Source: Kiloniellaceae bacterium
Lineage (GTDB): Bacteria > Pseudomonadota > Alphaproteobacteria > Kiloniellales > J153
Direction: 5' to 3'
Length of the DNA stretch: 38,940 nt
Assembly: GCA_021776095.1 (NCBI GenBank)
Contig: JAJFGO010000011.1
Location: forward strand, 1-38,940
In this document: piece after piece, positions 33,076 through 38,940 of the stretch
Numbering within the stretch: position 1 is the first letter of the stretch
Layout of the letters: every line of letters starts with the position of its first letter
The notes under the pieces: generated by a model
The model's database searches: none
Seen by the model: only the letters and a program-made list of their open reading frames with translations
Told to the model about the DNA's origin: nothing
Position numbers and translations under genes: made by a program

Positions 33076-34458
33076 CTAGGCAATGCCCACGTCTTTGGCG
33101 GTCAGGTCGATCGCCTTGCGCAGGACCGCGATCAACCGGTCGATCTCGTCCTTGGTGATGGTCAGGGGCGGCGAAATCACCATGGCGTCGCGCACGGCCC
33201 GCATGACACCGCCGTTGGCGAAGCAGTGATCCCGGCAGATCCCGCCGGTCTTGCCCAGGTTGTCGAAATGGGTCCGCGTGGCCTTGTCCTTGACCAGTTC
33301 GACGGCGCCGATCAGGCCGAGCGAGCGGACCTCGCCGACCAAGGGATGGTCCGCCAGATCGGCCAAGCACTCTGTCAGATACGGCCCCGTTTCGTCACGG
33401 GTGCGCTCGACCAAGCCTTCGCGCTCCATGATCTCGATGTTCTTGAGCGCGACCGCGCAGCACACCGGATGACCGGAGTAAGTATAACCGTGATAGTACT
33501 CGGCCCCCTTGTCGTAGAGGGTTTTGGCGACCCGGTCGCCGACCATGACCGCCGAAAGGGGCAGGTAGCCGGAGGTGATGCCCTTGGCCAGGGTCATGAA
33601 ATCCGGCTCGATGCCAAAGTGGTCGCTGGCAAACCAGTGGCCGGTCCGGCCGAACCCGCAGATCACCTCGTCGGCGATCAGCAGCACGTCGTGCTTGCGG
33701 CATATCCTTTGGATTTCGGGCCAGTAGGTTTCCGGCGGAATGATGACCGCACCGGCACCTTGAATCGGCTCTCCGATAAAGGCCGCGACGTTGTCGGCGC
33801 CCAATTCCAGAATCTTGTCTTCGAGCGCCTGGGCCGCCGTACGGCCGAAGTCTTCCGGGCTCTGATCGCCGCCGTAGTCGTACCAGTAGGGCGGCATGAT
33901 GTGCTCGAATCCGGGCAGGGGCAAATCGGCCTGGCCATGCATGGCGCTCATCCCGCTCAGGCTGACCGCCACCATGGTACTGCCGTGATAGGCATACTCA
34001 CGGCTGATGATGGTCTTCTTGCTGGGTTTGCCTTCCAAGTTCCAGAAATGGCGCACGGTACGCGCGATGGTGTCGTTCGCGTCCGAGCCTGATTGTCCGA
34101 AAAAGACCCGGTTCAGGCCCTTGGGCGTGAGTTCGGCCAAGCGGTGCGCCAGCTCGATCGAGCTCGGCGTCGCAGTCTTGAAAAAGGTGTTGTAGTAGGG
34201 CAACTCCAGCATCTGCGCGTAAGCGGTCTCGGCCAGTTCCTTGCGGCCATAACCGACGTTGACGCACCACAGGCCGGCCATGCCGTCGATCAGCTTGTGG
34301 CCCTCGGAATCGGTCAAGGTGACCCCCTGCGCGCCGGTGATGATGCGCGATCCACCGGCCTCGGACAGTTCCTTTTGGTCGGTGAAGGGGTGCAGGTGGT
34401 GAGCGGTATCGAGTTGCCGCCAATGGGCGGTCGTATTGCGTATGGGCATGGTGTTCAT
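33076..34458 (-). CDS. spuC: Putrescine (class III) aminotransferase, SpuC-like
   Basis: A 460-residue fold-type I PLP enzyme (omega-aminotransferase). It should move the amino group of putrescine to pyruvate, giving 4-aminobutanal. The PLP lysine is Lys292 (TLAKGITSGYLPLSAV). The phosphate-binding loop is GQSGSDAND near residue 122, and the Asp that holds the pyridine nitrogen is in LIADEVICGFGRTG. The beginning HHLHPFTDQKEL is typical of the SpuC/pyruvate-dependent group. The ATG has AAGGAAG; a second ATG is three codons in. Proximity to aguB and puuA supports putrescine as substrate, but beta-alanine or taurine-type substrates cannot be excluded. Confidence 0.9.
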   Translation of the reverse strand: MNTMPIRNTTAHWRQLDTAHHLHPFTDQKELSEAGGSRIITGAQGVTLTDSEGHKLIDGMAGLWCVNVGYGRKELAETAYAQMLELPYYNTFFKTATPSSIELAHRLAELTPKGLNRVFFGQSGSDANDTIARTVRHFWNLEGKPSKKTIISREYAYHGSTMVAVSLSGMSAMHGQADLPLPGFEHIMPPYWYDYGGDQSPEDFGRTAAQALEDKILELGADNVAAFIGEPIQGAGAVIIPPETYWPEIQRICRKHDVLLIADEVICGFGRTGHWFASDHFGIEPDFMTLAKGITSGYLPLSAVMVGDRVAKTLYDKGAEYYHGYTYSGHPVCCAVALKNIEIMEREGLVERTRDETGPYLTECLADLADHPLVGEVRSLGLIGAVELVKDKATRTHFDNLGKTGGICRDHCFANGGVMRAVRDAMVISPPLTITKDEIDRLIAVLRKAIDLTAKDVGIA

Positions 34459-34692
34459 GGCTTGGCTTCCTTGCGAGGATCGACAAAAGGGGTGTCGGCG
34501 CGCTGTGGCGCCGCCTATGTCATCGAAACCCTAAGGGTCGAAGCCGATCCGCGCGCAAAGGACCATCATGTCGGCGTAACGCGAACGCTGCGTTTTCGTT
34601 TGATCCCGGTCCCGCGCATCCGGCCGGCAAGCCCGCGATGGCGATCCTGATGTCATCCTACCAAGCATGGCGGCAAGAAGGTTAAGCGTTCG

Positions 34693-36036
34693 TTAGACGT
34701 TTAGCAAAAGGTGTTCGCGTTCCCACGACGAGATCACCTGTTGATAGGCGTCCAACTCTGTCTCTTTAACCAGGGTGACCGCCTGAACGAACTTTTCGCC
34801 CAGTATCTGCTTGATCGAGCGGTTGGCATTGAAACGGCCGAGGGCGTCATAGAGCGTGCGCGGCAAGGTGTGGGCCAGGCGATGGGCGCTGCCCTCGACC
34901 GGTGGCCGCGGCTCGAGCTTTTCCACCATGCCCAGATAACCGCAAGCGAGGGAGGCGGCAAGCGCCAGGTAGGGGTTCGCGTCGGCGCCGGCCAGGCGGT
35001 TTTCGACCCGGCGCGCGTCAGCGGTGGAGTGGGGGATGCGTAGGCCGACCGTGCGATTGTCATAGCCCCAGTGGGTGTTGATCGGAGCATCCGAATCCCG
35101 GGTCAGGCGGCGGTACGAATTCACGTTCGGCGCGATCAACGGCATGACCGAGGGCAGGTGCTTTTGCAGGCCCGCGATGTGGCTGTGAAATAGCTTCGAG
35201 TCCTTGCCGTTCTTGTTCGCGAAGAGGTTCCGGCCCGACACAGCGTCGCATACGCTTTGGTGGATATGCATGGAGCTGCCCGGCTCGTACTGCATGGGCT
35301 TGGCCATGAATGTCGCGTAGACCTTGTGGCGCAGGCCGGCCTCGCGAACCGTGCGCTTGAACAGGAAGGCCTGATCCGCCAACTCCAGGGGGTCGCCGTG
35401 ATTGAAGTTCATCTCCATCTGGGCGGCGCCACTCTCGTGGGTCAAGGTATCGATCCTGATATTCTGGGCCTCGCAAAAATCGTAGACGTCCTCGAACAGG
35501 GGGTCGAATTCGTTGACCGCGTCCACGCCATAGGATTGACGCGAGGTTTCCCGGCGCCCGGAGCGCCCGACCGGCGGGATCAGGGGAATGTCCGGATCGG
35601 TGTTCACATCGACCAGAAAGAACTCCAGCTCCGGCGCGACCTCGAGGCGCCATTTGCGCTTTTCATAGAGTTCGAGCACACGCATCAGAACGTTGCGGGC
35701 GGAAATATCGACTGGCTGGCCATCGAAATGAAAAGCGTCGCAGATAATTTGCGCGGTCGGCTCGGGATACCAGGGCACCATGCGGATGGTTGTCGCATCG
35801 GGGACCAGGTAGACATCCTTTACCGCGGCGCTGGTGACTAAGCCCTCGTCGGGGTAGTCGCCGGTCACCGTTTGGATGAACACACCCTCGGGGATACGCA
35901 GGTTCCGGCGCGCCATCCCCTCCAGAAAGCGTGGTGCCGGCAAAATCTTGCCCCGCGCGATACCGGCCATGTCGGGCACCAAGATCTCGACTTCGTCGAT
36001 CTTGTTTTCTTTGAGGAACTGCTCGATCGAGCCCAT
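34693..36036 (-). CDS. puuA: Glutamine synthetase-like gamma-glutamylputrescine synthetase
   Basis: A 447-residue glutamine synthetase-fold ligase. In the Puu pathway it joins glutamate to putrescine using ATP. The N-terminal beta-grasp domain starts EQFLKENKIDEVEILVPDMAGIARGK, the pattern of PuuA rather than GlnA. Metal and ATP sites are in HESGAAQMEMNFNHGD, GSSMHIHQS and RRVENRLAGADANPYLALAA. The ATG at 36036 (MGSIEQFL) gives the family N-terminus; the frame extends upstream but only with low-complexity residues. The ribosome site is weak. It is separated from spuC by 234 bp of spacer and is divergent from the PuuB-like oxidase, so it probably shares regulation with that gene. Confidence 0.9.
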   Translation of the reverse strand: MGSIEQFLKENKIDEVEILVPDMAGIARGKILPAPRFLEGMARRNLRIPEGVFIQTVTGDYPDEGLVTSAAVKDVYLVPDATTIRMVPWYPEPTAQIICDAFHFDGQPVDISARNVLMRVLELYEKRKWRLEVAPELEFFLVDVNTDPDIPLIPPVGRSGRRETSRQSYGVDAVNEFDPLFEDVYDFCEAQNIRIDTLTHESGAAQMEMNFNHGDPLELADQAFLFKRTVREAGLRHKVYATFMAKPMQYEPGSSMHIHQSVCDAVSGRNLFANKNGKDSKLFHSHIAGLQKHLPSVMPLIAPNVNSYRRLTRDSDAPINTHWGYDNRTVGLRIPHSTADARRVENRLAGADANPYLALAASLACGYLGMVEKLEPRPPVEGSAHRLAHTLPRTLYDALGRFNANRSIKQILGEKFVQAVTLVKETELDAYQQVISSWEREHLLLNV

Positions 36037-36210
36037 CGGAAACTCGTTTGCTGTTTGGCCGGGCGCGGGCCAACGGCCATGTCCCCCAACCCTCGACGGT
36101 TTCTCGCTAGCACGGCCCACGGCGTTTGTACAAGCCGCAGCCGGTTCCCGGCGGCCCCTGCGCGGCGCGGGATTGATGCGGCCTGGGCCGATCTGGTAGG
36201 TCTGCCCCCC
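36037..36210. promoter_or_regulatory. Divergent promoter region of puuA and puuB-like genes
   Basis: These 174 bases separate two start codons facing away from each other and must hold both promoters. TTGTACAA (36126-36133), an 8-bp palindrome, stands out in otherwise GC-rich DNA and could be an operator site. No PuuR-like regulator gene is in the window, so the controlling protein is unknown. Confidence 0.4.
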
Positions 36211-37494
36211 ATGGCAGGCGAAGCCCACCCAGAGTCCTATTACACGGCAAGCGCGAACGCCCATCCCGAGCATCCCGAATTGGCGGGCGAGGTTACCGCC
36301 GACGTCTGTGTGATCGGGGCCGGCTATACCGGCCTGTCGGCCGCGATCAACCTGGCGGAGCGCGGTTTGAGCGTTGTCGTCATAGAGGCCGAACGGGTCG
36401 GCTGGGGGGCGTCCGGGCGCAATGGCGGCCAAATCTGCACTGGATTCTCATCGGGCAACGAGAAAATCGAGGCCCGGCTCGGCCGCGACGACGCGCGCAA
36501 GCTTTTCGACATCAGCGAGGAAGGCAAGGCGATCATCCGCGAGCGGGTCGTGCGCCACGAGATCGACTGCGATCTGACCTGGGGTTACTTCATCGGCGCC
36601 GACAAGCGGCGCCAGCTGGCGGATCTACGCGAAGAGCACGAGTCCCTGGCATGCGACTACGGCTATACCCAGACCAAGGTCGTGGAGACCCCAGAGGCCG
36701 TACGCCGTCATGTTGAGACGGCGTCCTACATCGGCGGTCTGTATGACGGCGGCGCGGGGCATTTGCATCCCTTGAACTATTGCCTTGGCCTGGCCCAGGC
36801 CGCGGCGGCGGCCGGGGCGAAGATCTTCGAAGGCTCCGCGGCGATCGGGGTCGAGGCCGGCGCCAAGGTGCGGATTCGCACCGCGCGCGGCCAGGTGAGC
36901 GCCGACTTTCTGATCTTGGCCGGAAACGCCTATCTGGGCGACCTCGTGCCCGAAATCCGCGGCAAGGTGATGCCGGTCGGGACCTATATCGGGGCCACCG
37001 GAAAGCTGGGGGAAAACCGGGCCAAATCTCTGATAAAGAATAATATCGCCGTGGCCGACTGTAATTTCGTGCTGAACTACTACCGGCTGTCGCGCGATCA
37101 CCGCCTGCTGTTCGGTGGCCGGGTCAGCTATTCGACCCTGATGCCGCCGAACCTGCCCAAGGCCATGCGGGGCAAGATGCTCGGCGTGTTTCCCGAGTTG
37201 GCGGACGTGGATTTCGAATACACCTGGGGCGGTTTCGTAGCGATCACCATGGAGCGCACGCCGCACCTGGGACGGATCGGCGGCAATATCTTCTTCGCAC
37301 AGGGCTTTTCCGGCCAAGGCGTGGCCTTTACCGGAATCGCCGGAAAGGTCTTGGCCGAAGCGGTGGCGGGCCAGGCCGAGCGGCTCGATTTAATTGCGCG
37401 CCTGCCGCACACGACCTTTCCCGGTGGCCGCCTGTTCCGAACCCCGACTCTGGCCCTGGCCATGATGTGGTATCGCTTAAGAGATATGATCTAA
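36211..37494 (+). CDS. puuB: FAD-dependent gamma-glutamylputrescine oxidase-like protein
   Basis: A 427-residue DAO-type flavoprotein. In the Puu pathway it oxidises gamma-glutamylputrescine to the aldehyde with H2O2. The N-terminal part has VCVIGAGYTGLSAAINLAERG, then ERVGWGASGRNGGQICTG, the FAD contact typical of PuuB. GTYIGATGKLGE and FGGRVSYSTL are in the substrate domain, and FFAQGFSGQGVAFTGIAGK closes the FAD site. The ATG at 36211 has GGTAGG before it; the longer frame upstream lacks a family N-terminus. It is divergent from puuA and converges with rlmB across 14 bp. PuuC and PuuD (aldehyde dehydrogenase, hydrolase) are not in view. Confidence 0.9.
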   Translation: MAGEAHPESYYTASANAHPEHPELAGEVTADVCVIGAGYTGLSAAINLAERGLSVVVIEAERVGWGASGRNGGQICTGFSSGNEKIEARLGRDDARKLFDISEEGKAIIRERVVRHEIDCDLTWGYFIGADKRRQLADLREEHESLACDYGYTQTKVVETPEAVRRHVETASYIGGLYDGGAGHLHPLNYCLGLAQAAAAAGAKIFEGSAAIGVEAGAKVRIRTARGQVSADFLILAGNAYLGDLVPEIRGKVMPVGTYIGATGKLGENRAKSLIKNNIAVADCNFVLNYYRLSRDHRLLFGGRVSYSTLMPPNLPKAMRGKMLGVFPELADVDFEYTWGGFVAITMERTPHLGRIGGNIFFAQGFSGQGVAFTGIAGKVLAEAVAGQAERLDLIARLPHTTFPGGRLFRTPTLALAMMWYRLRDMI

Positions 37495-37508
37495 GCGATT
37501 GATGAATA

Positions 37509-38360
37509 TCATTTCGATTTGCTCATGACGTCATAAAGCGCGACCGCCACCGCGTTCGAGACGTTCAGGGAATCGACCGGCGGCCGGGTTGGCAGGCGGG
37601 CCACCAAATCGCAGTGTTCGCGGGTCAGGCGGCGCAGTCCGGCCCCCTCGGCACCGAGGACTAGGGCCAGGGACCCGCCAGGGTCCGCCTCCGCCAGGGT
37701 GCGCTCTGCCTCACCGGCCAGGCCCAAACTCCAAAACCCCGCTCGTTTCATGTCCTCCAGGGCGCGCGCCAGGTTGGCCACCGCGACATAGGGCACGATT
37801 TCCAGGGCGCCGGAGGCCGCCTTGGCCAGAGTGCCGGTTTCCGGGGCCGCGTGGCGTGCCGGGGCGACGACGGCCGCGGCGCCGAAGGCGGCCGCGGAGC
37901 GCAATATGGCGCCAACATTATGGGGATCGGTGACCTGGTCGAGCACCACGATCACTTTGCGCTGCCCCGCGGCGGCTCGGAACGAGCAGACGGCAAGGAT
38001 CTCGTCCAGGGCCGGTTGCATCAGGGGTGCCGCCAAGACGGCTAGACCCTGATGGACCGCGCCGGCCGGCAGAACCTGGTCGATTCGGGCCCGCTCGGCG
38101 CGCTCGGGAGCGACAGCGGGGCCGGTCTCGGACCCCGCGCGAATCCGCTCGCCGTGGCGCTCGCTTGCTTCGGGAGTTAGCAGCAGGCGGTGACATTGCC
38201 GTTCCGGATTCGCCAGGGCCGCCAAGACCGCGTGGGCCCCGAACAACCAAACCGGCGCGCCTTTCGGCGCCGGACCTCGTCGCCGGGCGCGGGGCGCTCC
38301 GGCGGGATCGCTCGAAAATCGGCCGCTTTTCGGTGCTTTGGGGGGCTTGCGCTTGGTCAT
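37509..38360 (-). CDS. rlmB: 23S rRNA 2'-O-methyltransferase RlmB-like (SpoU family)
   Basis: A 283-residue SpoU/TrmH-type methyltransferase, most likely the enzyme that methylates the ribose of G2251 in the peptidyl-transferase loop of 23S rRNA. A basic N-terminal tail (residues 1-38) precedes the L30-like substrate-binding domain (VWLFGAHAVLAAL). The three SpoU motifs follow: PHNVGAILRSAAAFGA, LALVLGAEGAGL and DSLNVSNAVAVALYD, which build the knotted SAM site. The ATG has AAAGGACG. In many alphaproteobacteria it sits just before tRNA-Tyr, tRNA-Gly and tuf, facing away, exactly as here. A related tRNA methyltransferase is the only alternative. Confidence 0.92.
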   Translation of the reverse strand: MTKRKPPKAPKSGRFSSDPAGAPRARRRGPAPKGAPVWLFGAHAVLAALANPERQCHRLLLTPEASERHGERIRAGSETGPAVAPERAERARIDQVLPAGAVHQGLAVLAAPLMQPALDEILAVCSFRAAAGQRKVIVVLDQVTDPHNVGAILRSAAAFGAAAVVAPARHAAPETGTLAKAASGALEIVPYVAVANLARALEDMKRAGFWSLGLAGEAERTLAEADPGGSLALVLGAEGAGLRRLTREHCDLVARLPTRPPVDSLNVSNAVAVALYDVMSKSK

Positions 38361-38524
38361 GGGCGTCCTTTAGTATCACATTCGAGCGGGTGGGTTCCGC
38401 AGGTATCGCTTTCAGCCGGACAGGGGTTCGCGCTGCGGGTGGTGCTGTCCGTTCCTAATGAGTTGACAGGCCGAACAAAATCAACATATTTCGCAACTCC
38501 GTCGCGCCGCGCCGCGCGAGATCC

Positions 38525-38609
38525 GGAGGGGTGCCCGAGTGGTTAAAGGGGACGGGCTGTAAACCCGTTGGCTTAGCCTACGTTGGTTCGAATCCAACCC
38601 CCTCCACCA
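38525..38609 (+). tRNA. tRNA-Tyr (GTA)
   Basis: An 85-nt type II tRNA including CCA. The acceptor stem is GGAGGGG/CCCCTCC, the anticodon stem ACGGG/CCCGT closes the loop CTGTAAA with anticodon GTA, and an extended variable arm (TGGCTTAGCCTAC) marks it as tRNA-Tyr. The T-arm is GTTGGTTCGAATCCAAC. Confidence 0.97.
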
Positions 38610-38658
38610 ATGGCACCCTCGGGGGATCCATGTGCCGGCGGCGCGCGACGAAGGTTAA

Positions 38659-38732
<74 letters not shown>

Positions 38733-38799
38733 GGCGAAACGCCGAATTCGGGGGGCGCGCGGGCCGTCGCGGGCCTGGTGCAGATAAGGACAAAGCGAT

Positions 38800-38940
38800 A
38801 TGGCAAAGGCGAAGTTTGAGCGAACGAAGCCGCACTGCAACGTCGGCACGATAGGTCACGTTGACCACGGCAAGACGACGCTGACGGCGGCGATCACGAA
38901 GGTTTTGGCGGAGTCGACGGGTGGTGCGACGTTCACGGCC
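38800..38940 (+). CDS. tuf: Elongation factor Tu (3' partial)
   Basis: The first 47 codons of EF-Tu, the GTPase that brings aminoacyl-tRNA to the ribosome. [12 protein letters not shown] opens it, and [10 protein letters not shown] is the nucleotide-binding P-loop. The ATG at 38800 has AAGGA at a good distance. The gene runs off the window edge. The tRNA-Tyr, tRNA-Gly, tuf order is the common alphaproteobacterial arrangement and places this end of the window in the translation region of the chromosome. Confidence 0.98.
   Translation, partial: MAKAKFERTKPHCNVGTIGHVDHGKTTLTAAITKVLAESTGGATFTA

Noticed and set aside
38830-38870. Cysteine in the EF-Tu opening (KPHCNVGT) as an unusual change
   Set aside because: This residue is common in alphaproteobacterial EF-Tu, so it is not notable.

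Overview
The window is a high-GC stretch of chromosome, very probably from an alphaproteobacterium, with a Rhodospirillales-like lineage as the best guess. The signs are the end of the window (rlmB facing away from tRNA-Tyr, tRNA-Gly and tuf), the TRAP transporter, the GFA-type and class III ADH formaldehyde genes, a rhizobial-type betaine-homocysteine methyltransferase, a bactofilin and an RSP_7527-like small protein. No phage, integrase, transposase or CRISPR array was seen.

Layout. 1-6.6 kb: the tail of an HlyD-family adaptor, a Tat-exported flavin amine oxidase, a patatin, a bactofilin, a membrane fatty-acid desaturase and a cysteine-synthase-fold PLP enzyme. 6.8-9.5 kb: a formaldehyde-detoxification operon (class III alcohol dehydrogenase, an embedded 2OG-Fe(II) oxygenase-like protein, S-formylglutathione hydrolase). 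9.7-14.7 kb: a RimK-like ATP-grasp ligase, a membrane-anchored alpha/beta hydrolase, betaine-homocysteine methyltransferase, a 70-residue protein, a glutathione S-transferase and HU. 14.9-18.25 kb: a gene graveyard. The intact GFA and YHS-domain genes sit among fragments of a dimethylglycine dehydrogenase-like protein, an alpha/beta hydrolase, an OmpR-type response regulator, a pentapeptide protein, a small DLDIYRTAN-type protein and a class III adenylate cyclase. 18.25-22.6 kb: a divergent pair, an 853-residue FAD/GcvT demethylase-like protein and an MttB-family methyltransferase without a pyrrolysine stop. 22.66-24.8 kb: a nested palindromic repeat, tRNA-Thr, a host-attachment-type protein and an amino-acid permease. 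24.9-29.4 kb: gntR-dctP-dctQ-dctM divergent from an amidohydrolase, with a perfect 12-bp palindrome between. 29.4-31.4 kb: a DUF1194 protein and two lipoproteins of lower GC. 31.5-37.5 kb: a putrescine cluster. 37.5 kb to the end: rlmB, tRNA-Tyr, tRNA-Gly and the start of tuf.

How it fits together. Two themes recur. The first is methylated-amine and one-carbon metabolism: betaine-homocysteine methyltransferase makes dimethylglycine, the FAD/GcvT protein could demethylate it or a related amine, the MttB-like protein may move methyl groups, and the frmA-fghA operon (with GFA nearby) would remove formaldehyde. The second is polyamine use: N-carbamoylputrescine amidase releases putrescine, which could be transaminated (SpuC-like) or gamma-glutamylated and oxidised (PuuA/PuuB-like). 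The exported amine oxidase at the left end may belong to this theme. These links are inferred from families and proximity.

The most unusual features are the head-on junction near 15.96 kb where two truncated genes meet, the dehydrogenase tail lying in frame just after the GFA stop codon, the oxygenase inside the formaldehyde operon, and the MttB-like/GcvT-like pair with no corrinoid partner in view. I did not find a clearly undescribed multi-gene system.
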